Below are positions 53,442 through 60,710 of a stretch of DNA of 64,000 bases, piece by piece. The notes beneath the pieces were generated by a model. That model had not been told where the DNA came from and did no database searches. It was given only the letters and a program-made list of their open reading frames with translations. The stretch covers positions 186,001 through 250,000 of the forward strand of contig NZ_FNVU01000001.1 in the NCBI RefSeq assembly GCF_900107965.1, read 5' to 3'. The stretch's first letter is position 1, and each line of letters opens with the position of its first letter. Both the position numbers and the translations under genes were made by a program. The stretch comes from Actinacidiphila yanglinensis. GTDB taxonomy: Bacteria > Actinomycetota > Actinomycetes > Streptomycetales > Streptomycetaceae.

Positions 53442-53690
53442 TCAGTCCTCCGCCAGCCGGTACAGCACCTCACCGGACCTGAGGATCGTGCCGACCGTCG
53501 CGGAGTGGGCCGTGATCCGCCCGCTGCGCTCGGCCTCGATCTCCGTGCTGGCCTTGTCGGTCTCGACGACGGCGACCACGTCGCCCCGCTCCACCCGGTC
53601 GCCGACCTTGGCGACCCACTCGACCAGCAGTGCCTCGTCCAGGGCGTGCCCGAAGCCGGGAACGTGCATGTCCACGGGCGAACCGCTCAC
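53442..53690 (-). CDS. Stand-alone lipoyl (E2-type) carrier domain
   Basis: An 82-residue protein that is only a biotinyl/lipoyl domain. The lipoylated Lys is in VETDKAST (DKA motif), in the usual position between two halves of the beta-barrel. There is no subunit-binding or acyltransferase domain, so it is not a full E2. The GTG overlaps the E1 beta stop (GTGA). It should accept an acyl or hydroxyacyl group from the E1 pair and pass it to KAS III or the ACP. Confidence 0.87.
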   Translation of the reverse strand: MSGSPVDMHVPGFGHALDEALLVEWVAKVGDRVERGDVVAVVETDKASTEIEAERSGRITAHSATVGTILRSGEVLYRLAED

Positions 53691-54670
53691 TTCGTCATCA
53701 CCAGCACCTCGTCCTTGATCTCCTGCACACCGATCAGATAGTCCTTCTCGAAGTTCGCCGGGGGATACGTGCGGCGGTCCGGCGCCAGCCGGCGGACCGG
53801 GCCGCGGAGCGCGTCGAAACCGTGCTCGGCCACCGACGCGGCGATCTCGGCACCGATCCCCAGGTCCTTGGACGCCTCGTGCACGACGAGCAGCCGCCCG
53901 GTGCGGGCGACGGACTCCAGCACCGTGTTCATGTCGATCGGCGCCACCCAGCGCAGGTCCACCACCTCGACGTCGACGTCGGGGGCGAGCGCGTGCGCCG
54001 CCTCCAGCACCTCGTGCGTGATCGCACCGAAGGTGGCGACGGTCAGGTCCGTGCCGCGCCGGACGATCCGGGCCGCCGACGGCGACCTCGCCGGCTCGGG
54101 ATCGCGGGCCGGGGCGCTGCGCCGCCAGTACAGCCGGATCGGCTCGTACATCACCACGGGCGAGCCGAGGGTCACCGCGTGCCGCAGGATCTGGTCGGCG
54201 TCCTCGCCGGTGGACGGGCACGCCACCGAGATCCCCGGATAGCGGGCGAAGAGCGCCTCGTTGGACTCGTTGTGGTGCTCGACGCCGCGGAATCCGCCGC
54301 CGGTCGGGATCCGCACCACCAGGCTCGGGCTCACCCTGCCGTTCCACCGGCCGCCGATCCGGGCGGCCTGGGTCACCAGCTGGTTCACCGCCGGGTAGCT
54401 GAACCCGTCGAACTGGATCTCGCAGACCGGCACCAGCCCGCTGATCGCCATCCCGACGGCCTGGCCGATGATGGTGGACTCGGCCAGCAGCGAGTCGCGC
54501 ACCCGGTCCGCGCCGAAGCGCCGCTGCAGGTCCCGGGTGACCCGGAAGACGCCGCCGAGGCGCCCGATGTCCTCGCCGAGCAGGAGCAGCCTCGGATCGC
54601 TGTCGAGCAGGTCGGCGAGCGTCGCGTTGATCGACTCCGCCAGGCCGGTGGACCGCACCGTGCTCATCAC
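53687..54670 (-). CDS. 2-oxoacid dehydrogenase E1 component, beta subunit
   Basis: A 327-residue transketolase-fold subunit of pyruvate, acetoin or branched-chain 2-oxoacid dehydrogenases. LLLLGEDIGRLGGVF and ESTIIGQAVGMAISG are N-terminal signatures; EIQFDGFSYPAVNQ and GGGFRGVEHHNESNE form the substrate/TPP pocket. The start overlaps the alpha stop (GTGATG). Together with the alpha subunit it makes an acyl-thiamine unit for the lipoyl protein. Substrate unknown. Confidence 0.92.
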   Translation of the reverse strand: MMSTVRSTGLAESINATLADLLDSDPRLLLLGEDIGRLGGVFRVTRDLQRRFGADRVRDSLLAESTIIGQAVGMAISGLVPVCEIQFDGFSYPAVNQLVTQAARIGGRWNGRVSPSLVVRIPTGGGFRGVEHHNESNEALFARYPGISVACPSTGEDADQILRHAVTLGSPVVMYEPIRLYWRRSAPARDPEPARSPSAARIVRRGTDLTVATFGAITHEVLEAAHALAPDVDVEVVDLRWVAPIDMNTVLESVARTGRLLVVHEASKDLGIGAEIAASVAEHGFDALRGPVRRLAPDRRTYPPANFEKDYLIGVQEIKDEVLVMTK

Positions 54671-55578
54671 GCGTACTCCTTCACCAGTAGCTCGCGCATC
54701 TCGCGCACCTCCGCGTCGACGCCGTCCAGCCAGGCGGAGTCCACCAGGCCCCGGTCGCTCAGCCGCGCCGCGTAGGCGGTCACCGGGTCCGCGGCGCGGG
54801 TCCGCGCGAGGTCATCGGGGGTGCGGTACGCCTCCTGGGCGTCGGAGGTGGTGTGGCCCTGGATGCGCCCCACCTGGATCTCGACGAGGTACGGCGCCCG
54901 CTCGCCGCGGATGTGGGCGGCCGCCCGGGCGCACGCCGAGAAGACCGCCTCCGGGTCGTCGCCCGGCAGCCGGGCGGACGCGATCCCGAAACCCCGGGCG
55001 CGCTCGGCCAGCGAGGTGCGCATCTGCTCCTCGGCCGGCTTCGAGATGGCCCAGCCGTTGTTCTGGCAGACGAACAGCACCGATGCCGACTCCACGGCGG
55101 CGAGGTTCATCGCCTCCGACATGTCGCCCTCGCTGGTGGCCCCGTCGCCGATGTAGACGACCACGAAGTCCTCCCGGCCCTGCAGCCGCTGCCCGATCGA
55201 GTAGCCGACGGCGTGCAGCGTCTGCGCGGCCAGCACCAGCGTGTACGGGAAGAACCGCACCCGGTGCGGGTCCCACCCGCAGAACGTCCGGCCGGCCCAC
55301 TGCGCCATCAACTCGTCGGGGGCCACCCCGCGCAGGAGCGCGACCGCGTGCTCGCGGTAACTGGGGAAGACCGCCGGGTCCGGGCCCACCGCGAGGGCGG
55401 AACCCACCTGCGCGGCCTCCTGGCCCTGGCAGGACGCCCACAGGTCGATCGAGCCCTGCTTCTGCAGCCGGTGGGCCTCCTCGTCGAGCCCCCGGACCAC
55501 CAGCATGTGACGCAACAGCGAACGCCGGGTGTCGTCGTCGGGATCTGTCGCGTGTGCGGATTCTGACTTCAAGACCAT
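54667..55578 (-). CDS. 2-oxoacid dehydrogenase E1 component, alpha subunit
   Basis: A 303-residue E1 alpha. The thiamine diphosphate motif is GDGATSEGDMSEAMN through VCQNN (GDG...NN). It starts at ATG 55578 and is the first gene of the six-gene leftward operon E1 alpha, E1 beta, lipoyl, ACP, KAS III, MDR. Specificity cannot be read; HNESNE in the beta subunit and the E1 pair's stand-alone context fit either branched 2-oxoacids or a transketolase-like use of a sugar ketose. Confidence 0.92.
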   Translation of the reverse strand: MVLKSESAHATDPDDDTRRSLLRHMLVVRGLDEEAHRLQKQGSIDLWASCQGQEAAQVGSALAVGPDPAVFPSYREHAVALLRGVAPDELMAQWAGRTFCGWDPHRVRFFPYTLVLAAQTLHAVGYSIGQRLQGREDFVVVYIGDGATSEGDMSEAMNLAAVESASVLFVCQNNGWAISKPAEEQMRTSLAERARGFGIASARLPGDDPEAVFSACARAAAHIRGERAPYLVEIQVGRIQGHTTSDAQEAYRTPDDLARTRAADPVTAYAARLSDRGLVDSAWLDGVDAEVREMRELLVKEYA

Positions 55579-56049
55579 GGATCACCAGTCGCAGGTTCGT
55601 CGATGAGCTTTCTGTCGTGGTGCGTCACCGGGCCCGGAGCGGAAGAGGGCACCCGCGCACACGGGCTTCGGCCCGTGCGGCCCTCAGGAATTTCCGTTGC
55701 CCTCGAATGCCGTCGAATCGCGCGTGCTCCCGATCAACCCGGCCGGGAGAAGCGCCGAACCCGAAATTCGAGCGGACCCGTCGACGGGCCATTGCCCGGT
55801 CATCGTGGCACACGACCCCAGTGCGGTACAGGTACGGACGGCGCCCCGGAGGCATGCGTGCCCCGTCGGCCTTGTGGCATCGGTGTTCTCTTGTGGCGCC
55901 GGTGGTCGGCACCTAGCGTGGCATCAGCATTCCAGGTGGCTGCGGATGCGGGGTGTCCTGTCGACAGGACGACACCGAACTGCGATTCGCCGCGCCGACC
56001 CCTGAGAATCCCTTTCTCAAGTCACCCGTGACGGATAAGGACGGTGGCA
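55579..56049. promoter_or_regulatory. 471-base divergent control region of the biosynthetic cluster
   Basis: No gene is seen. A UUCG hairpin lies at 55660-55677. A good promoter for the rightward genes is TTGTGG (55891-55896), 17 bases, TAGCGT (55914-55919). GTCCTGTCGACAGGAC (55955-55970) is a perfect 16-bp palindrome downstream of that start point, suited to a regulator that would block or tune the mbtH transcript. Leftward signals for E1 alpha were not resolved. Confidence 0.5.
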
Positions 56050-56265
56050 GTGAGCACGAACCCCTTCGACGACGAGGACGGCCGCTTCTACGTTGTGGTC
56101 AATGACGAGGACCAGCACTCGCTGTGGCCGGTGTTCGCCGAAGTGCCCGCCGGCTGGCGGGTGGCTTTCGGTGAGGCGGCCCGGGCGGAGTGCCTGGAGT
56201 ACGTCGAGAAGAACTGGACCGACATGCGCCCGCGGAGCCTGCGCGAGGCCATGGCGGCGGACTGA
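56050..56265 (+). CDS. MbtH-like NRPS chaperone
   Basis: A 71-residue MbtH family protein. [26 protein letters not shown] and the Trp-rich VPAGWRV are the family signature; [11 protein letters not shown] is its conserved C-terminal part. MbtH proteins bind adenylation domains and are needed for their activity. AAGGA (56037-56041) precedes GTG 56050 at 8 bases; an in-frame GTG at 56044 is too close to it. First gene of the rightward set. Confidence 0.95.
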   Translation: MSTNPFDDEDGRFYVVVNDEDQHSLWPVFAEVPAGWRVAFGEAARAECLEYVEKNWTDMRPRSLREAMAAD

Positions 56266-56470
56266 ACGCCGTAGGGCCGCCGAGCCGATGCGGCGCGACC
56301 CGTCGGCACCGCTCGCGGCCGGTTGCGGCAGCGGGGAGGGGCCGTACGGCACGACCTGCCGGCGGCCCCGACCTGCGGATCCCCGCCGGCCGGCCGGGAC
56401 CGGCTCAACGAACCTGTGCGCAAAGGGCTGTTGACGCGCAGGCGAACACTCGGATGAGGAGATGAAAGGT

Positions 56471-57190
56471 GTGGGTGGCCCGGTGAGAACCGCGAGCAGT
56501 ATCAGGACGCGGCCGGTGGGCACCGGCGATGAGCCCGTACGGCACGACGGCGTGCTGACCTTCGTGGGAAAGGAAGCGGAGGTGCAGAAGTCGGGAATGA
56601 CCTTCCCGACGAACCTGTCCGAACGCGCCTGGGAGCGGATCGGGGCCAACCTCCGGGATCTCACCAACTCCTCCGCGTGGTGGCTCGCCGACTGGCTGAT
56701 CTTCGGGGAGACCGCGTACGGGTGGCGGCGGTACCGCGAGGCGATCGAGCGGACCGGCCTGGAGTACCAGACCCTGCGCAACTACGCATGGGTGGCACGG
56801 CGGTTCGAGCACCACCGCAGGCGCGATGGGCTCAGCTTCGCCCACCACGCCGAGGTGACCCCGCTGTCGCCGCCGGAGCAGGACTACTGGCTGCGCAGAG
56901 CCGAACAGCAGAAGTGGTCCCGCAACGAACTGCGCAGGGCGGTACGCGCCGGCCTGGCCGAGCAGTCCCGCGCGGCCGGCGTGCCCGCGAGCGCCGGCGG
57001 CGGGCGGCGCGAGGCGGCCGGGCCGGCCGGACCGGAAGGCGACGGACAGCTCCCGCAGGTCACCACGCTCACCATCGAGCTGTCGGCCGGCCAGCTGGAC
57101 GCCTACGCGAAGGTCGCCGCGGCGCACGGCCTGCCCGTCGACAAGTGGGTGACCCAGGTGCTCGACGCGGCCGACCGCCGCACCGCGTAA
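56471..57190 (+). CDS. LmbU-family transcriptional regulator
   Basis: A ~239-residue regulator of the LmbU type. AWERIGANLRDLTNSSAWWL, ADWLIFGETAYGWRRYREAI and TLRNYAWVARRFEHHRRRDG form the conserved DNA-binding core, and SFAHHAEVTPLSPPEQDYWL the following segment. LmbU of the lincomycin cluster is an atypical activator that binds palindromes through an HTH-like region. GTG 56471 was chosen because GAGGAG lies nine bases before it; ATG 56462 touches the ribosome-binding site. It probably activates this cluster. Confidence 0.88.
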   Translation: MGGPVRTASSIRTRPVGTGDEPVRHDGVLTFVGKEAEVQKSGMTFPTNLSERAWERIGANLRDLTNSSAWWLADWLIFGETAYGWRRYREAIERTGLEYQTLRNYAWVARRFEHHRRRDGLSFAHHAEVTPLSPPEQDYWLRRAEQQKWSRNELRRAVRAGLAEQSRAAGVPASAGGGRREAAGPAGPEGDGQLPQVTTLTIELSAGQLDAYAKVAAAHGLPVDKWVTQVLDAADRRTA

Positions 57191-57458
57191 CGACCCACCA
57201 CCCAGGCCGCGTTGGCCCACGGCTCCCGTATCCACGGCTCCCCGCGCCCACGGTTCCCCCGCCCCCCCGGCCGCACGGCTCCCAGGCCCCCGGCCCCATC
57301 CGCCCTGCCCCACCGCCCCGGCCCGCCCTTCCCCCGGCCGCACCGCTCGCCGGTGCGCCCCTCCACCACCGTGCCCCAGAGGTGCCGGACCGGCGCCGTT
57401 CGCCCGCGGTGTGCCGTCGGCCTGCCCGACCGGACACCCGTCACATCGGAGTCAGTTG

Positions 57459-59045
57459 ATGATCCTTCAGGGAAAGCGGGTCGCCCTGCCCCCGTCACCC
57501 GTCGTGCACCGGCAGTTCGAGGCGCACGCCCGGACCACTCCCGACGCCGTCGCGGTCCTCTGCGCCGGACGGCAGCTGACGTACGCCGAACTGGACGCGC
57601 GCGCCAACCGGTTCGCGCACTTCCTGATCGCGGACGGGCACGGCCGGGGGGCGAAGATCGGCGTCTGCCTCGACTACTCGGTCGACCTGCTCGTCGCCAT
57701 CCTCGGCACGCTGAAGGCGGGCGCGGCCTACGTGCCGTTCGACCCCGCCTACCCGTCGGCGCGGCTGGAGTTGCTGCTCGGCCAGGTCCCCGACCTCGCC
57801 CTGATCGTGGTCTCCCCGGCGACGGCGGGACTGGTGGAGACGGCGGCCGTGCGGACCGTGGTGATCGAGGAACTGGCCGACCGGCTGGCGGTCCTCCCGG
57901 CGACCGGCCCCGACGTCGAGGTCACCGGGGACGACGTGTGCTACGCGGTGTTCACCTCCGGGTCGACCGGCACCCCGAAGCTCACCGCGGTCCGCCACGA
58001 GGGCTGGTTCAACCTGCTGAACTGGCTGATGCTCGAGTACGGCCTGCACTCCGGGTCCCACAACCTGGTGGTCAGCGCGTTCGGCTTCGACCTGTCGCAG
58101 CGCAGCCTGATGATGCCGCTGTTCTGCGGCGCCACCCAGTACCTGATGGCGAGCCGGAACTTCGACGCCGCGATGGCCTACCGGATGCTGACGCGGCACG
58201 ACATCCGCGTGGTGCACTGCGCCTCCAGCACGCTCTACCTGCTGGTGGACTGGGAGACCGCCCGGCGCGGCAGCGAGCTCACCACGCTGGACTACGTGCT
58301 CTTCGGCGGGGAGCCGCTGCACTTCGAGCGGATCGCCGACTGGGCCCGCCGCCCGGGCAACACCTGCACCCTCCTGCACCAGTACGGCGTCGCGGAGTGC
58401 ACGGACGTCGCGACGTCGTACGACCTCGCCGGCCACCGCCCGGCCGGGGACGACATCGCGCCGGTCGGCACCCCGGCGTACAACACCGAGATCCACCTCC
58501 TCGACGAGGGGATGCGCGGCGTCGGGGTGGGCGAGTACGGCCAGGTCTTCATCTGCGGGACCGGCGTCGGCGCGGGCTACCTCAACAGCACCGGCCCCGA
58601 GAACGAACGGTTCACCACCGTCGTGGTCGACGGCGAGCCGCGGCGGATGTACCGAACCGGCGACCGCGGACGCGTGACCGAGGACGGCGACCTCGTCGTC
58701 GCCGGCCGGATGGACGCGCAGGTCAAGGTGCGCGGCATGCGCATCGACCCCGCCGACATCGAGCGCGCGCTGGGCCGGCTGGACGGCGTCCGGCAGGCCG
58801 CCGTGGTGCTCCGGCACACCGACGACGGCGAGGCCGAACTGATGGCGTTCCTCGTGCCGTCCGGCGACGGTCTCGACGAGAACGACGTGCGGGCCCGGCT
58901 GCTGGAGGCGCTGCCGCGGAACATGGTCCCGGCCAGGTTCCTGAGCATCCCGCAGATCCCGTTGAGCCCGCACGGGAAGGTCGATCGCGCCGCGCTGACC
59001 GCGGAGTTCCTCGACCAGTACGCCGGCAGCGGCACCACGGCCTAG
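57459..59045 (+). CDS. Stand-alone NRPS adenylation domain
   Basis: A 528-residue free A domain with no carrier or condensation domain attached. Core motifs: A2 AGAAYVPFDPAY, A3 FTSGSTGTPK (~residue 164), A4 FGFDLSQRS, A5 QYGVAEC, A7 YRTGDRG, A8 GRMDAQVKVRGMRIDPADIE, A10 SPHGKVDR with the catalytic Lys. The A4 pocket has Asp then Leu and an Arg where Trp or similar is usual, so the specificity code is odd and no amino acid is proposed. It should load the PCP at 59079. ATG 57459 follows GGAG. Confidence 0.92.
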   Translation: MILQGKRVALPPSPVVHRQFEAHARTTPDAVAVLCAGRQLTYAELDARANRFAHFLIADGHGRGAKIGVCLDYSVDLLVAILGTLKAGAAYVPFDPAYPSARLELLLGQVPDLALIVVSPATAGLVETAAVRTVVIEELADRLAVLPATGPDVEVTGDDVCYAVFTSGSTGTPKLTAVRHEGWFNLLNWLMLEYGLHSGSHNLVVSAFGFDLSQRSLMMPLFCGATQYLMASRNFDAAMAYRMLTRHDIRVVHCASSTLYLLVDWETARRGSELTTLDYVLFGGEPLHFERIADWARRPGNTCTLLHQYGVAECTDVATSYDLAGHRPAGDDIAPVGTPAYNTEIHLLDEGMRGVGVGEYGQVFICGTGVGAGYLNSTGPENERFTTVVVDGEPRRMYRTGDRGRVTEDGDLVVAGRMDAQVKVRGMRIDPADIERALGRLDGVRQAAVVLRHTDDGEAELMAFLVPSGDGLDENDVRARLLEALPRNMVPARFLSIPQIPLSPHGKVDRAALTAEFLDQYAGSGTTA

Positions 59046-59078
59046 CCGACGGATTCCGACGACCACCGGAGGACTGTG

Positions 59079-59309
59079 ATGATTGCCGACCACGTGCGCG
59101 CCATCTGGTGCCGGGAGCTCCAGCGCGACGACCTGTCGCCCGACGACGATTTCTTCGCCCTCGGCGGCCAGTCCGTCATCATGGCGAGAATCCAGGGCGC
59201 TTTCCTCGACGAGCTGGACGTCGAGGTCCCGATCGACCAGATGTTCCTCAACCCGACGGTGGCGTCGATCTCCGCGTACATCGAATCGCTGGGCGCGGCA
59301 ACTCCCTAG
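59079..59309 (+). CDS. Stand-alone peptidyl carrier protein
   Basis: A 76-residue PCP. The phosphopantetheine site is LGGQS in DDDFFALGGQSVIMARI. ATG 59079 is placed six bases after GGAGG; GTG 59076 is closer but possible. It is probably charged by the free A domain upstream and serves as the platform on which the FAD enzyme downstream works. Confidence 0.92.
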   Translation: MIADHVRAIWCRELQRDDLSPDDDFFALGGQSVIMARIQGAFLDELDVEVPIDQMFLNPTVASISAYIESLGAATP

Positions 59310-59373
59310 CGGTGGGACGCATTTCCGCTCCACCGTTCTTCCCCCGCGGATTTCACCGGAGTTCCCACCCCGA

Positions 59374-59421
59374 TTCCACCGGAAGTTCCACCAGAAGTTC
59401 CACCAGACGTTCCACCACGGC
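59374..59421. repeat. 12-bp tandem repeat between PCP and FAD-enzyme genes
   Basis: Four consecutive units (59374, 59386, 59398, 59410) of TTCCACCAGAAG with small changes, in the 170-base gap after the PCP. Weaker copies precede them from ~59350. The repeat is exact enough to slip. Confidence 0.8.
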
Positions 59422-59479
59422 GAATTCTCCGGCTGCGGCCGCATTGGGATACAGAAGACCACCGAGTAAGAGAGGCGCC

Positions 59480-60667
59480 ATGTACGACGTCATTGTCATC
59501 GGTGCCCGTTGTGCGGGTTCGCCAGCGGCCATGTTGTTCGCCCGGCAGGGATACCGGGTCCTGCTCCTGGAGAAAGCGCGCTTCCCGCAGGACACGCTGT
59601 CCTCGCACTACATCCACCAGCCGGGCGTGGCGTTGCTGGGCCGGTGGGGGCTGCTCGACCGGCTGCGCGACGCGGGCTGCCCGCCGATCGACCGGGAGAG
59701 CTACCAGGGTCCCGGGGTCCGGATGGACGGCTTCTCGCTGCCCGTCGACGGCTACCGGACGACCTACGCGCCGCGGCGGTTCGTGCTGGACCCGATCCTG
59801 GCGGCCGGTGCGGTGGACTCCGGTGCGGACTTCCGGGAGTCCTGCGCGGTCACCGACCTGCTCTGGGAGGACGACCGCGTCGTCGGGGTGCGGTACACCA
59901 CGCCCGAAGGCACCGAGGCGACCGAGCGGGCCCGGCTGGTGGTCGGCGCCGACGGCATGCGGTCCCTGGTGGCCCGCAAGGTCGGCGCGCAGAACGTCGT
60001 CGAGCACCCGCGGATGACCTGCGTCTACTACAGCTACTGGTCCGGGGTGAACACGGGCTTCGAGCTCTCCGAGCGGCCGGGGCGCTGGGTCGCCGCGCTC
60101 CCCACCAACGACGACCTCACGCTGATCATGACCTACTTCCCGCAGGGCGAGTTCTCCGAGGTCCGCCACGCGGTGGAGACGCACTACCTCGAAGCAGTCC
60201 GCAGCACCACCCCCGCGCTGTACGAGCGGATGTCGGCGGGCACCCGCGAGGAGCAGATGTACGGCACGGGCCACCAGGAGAACTACTTCCGCAAGGCGTA
60301 CGGCCCCGGGTGGGTGCTGCTCGGCGACGCGGTACACCACAAGGACTCCATCACCGCCCGCGGTATCACCGACGCCTTCATCCAGGCCCAGTCGCTCACC
60401 GACCTCATCGGCGAGGGGCTGCACGACGACACCGCGGTGCAGGCCGCGCTGCGCCGCTACGAGGCCGACCTGCACGACGTCTTCCTCAACTTCTACCAGG
60501 GCGTCCTCAACGTGGCCGAACTCAAGCCCGAGGGGCGCACGGAGATGCTGCGCAAGCTCGTCGGCCACCAGGGCCTGATCGACCGGTACTTCTCCACGGT
60601 GTCGGGCGCCTGCACCTTCGACGACTTCTACAACGCCGAACTCTTGACGGTTCTCGACCAGAGCTGA
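59480..60667 (+). CDS. FAD-dependent oxidoreductase
   Basis: A 395-residue flavoprotein of the geranylgeranyl-reductase/monooxygenase superfamily. [20 protein letters not shown] is the FAD-binding loop, [10 protein letters not shown] the DG-type motif, and [20 protein letters not shown] the second FAD motif. The halogenase WxWxIP motif is absent, so halogenation is unlikely. Its place after the A and PCP genes suggests it oxidises the aminoacyl unit held on the PCP (hydroxylation or desaturation). GAGAGG precedes ATG 59480. Confidence 0.85.
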   Translation: MYDVIVIGARCAGSPAAMLFARQGYRVLLLEKARFPQDTLSSHYIHQPGVALLGRWGLLDRLRDAGCPPIDRESYQGPGVRMDGFSLPVDGYRTTYAPRRFVLDPILAAGAVDSGADFRESCAVTDLLWEDDRVVGVRYTTPEGTEATERARLVVGADGMRSLVARKVGAQNVVEHPRMTCVYYSYWSGVNTGFELSERPGRWVAALPTNDDLTLIMTYFPQGEFSEVRHAVETHYLEAVRSTTPALYERMSAGTREEQMYGTGHQENYFRKAYGPGWVLLGDAVHHKDSITARGITDAFIQAQSLTDLIGEGLHDDTAVQAALRRYEADLHDVFLNFYQGVLNVAELKPEGRTEMLRKLVGHQGLIDRYFSTVSGACTFDDFYNAELLTVLDQS

Positions 60668-60710
60668 GTGGCGGGGCGCCCCCGGGCAGTCCTGCCGATT
60701 TGGAGACACA

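Noticed and set aside
57212..59450. A 1151-codon rightward frame starting at 57212
   Set aside because: Only its 3' part (from 59480) is real, the FAD oxidoreductase. The rest is the Arg/Pro-rich shadow frame of the adenylation domain gene.
59480..60667. Flavin-dependent halogenase
   Set aside because: The WxWxIP motif is missing and the second FAD motif is of the monooxygenase/reductase type.
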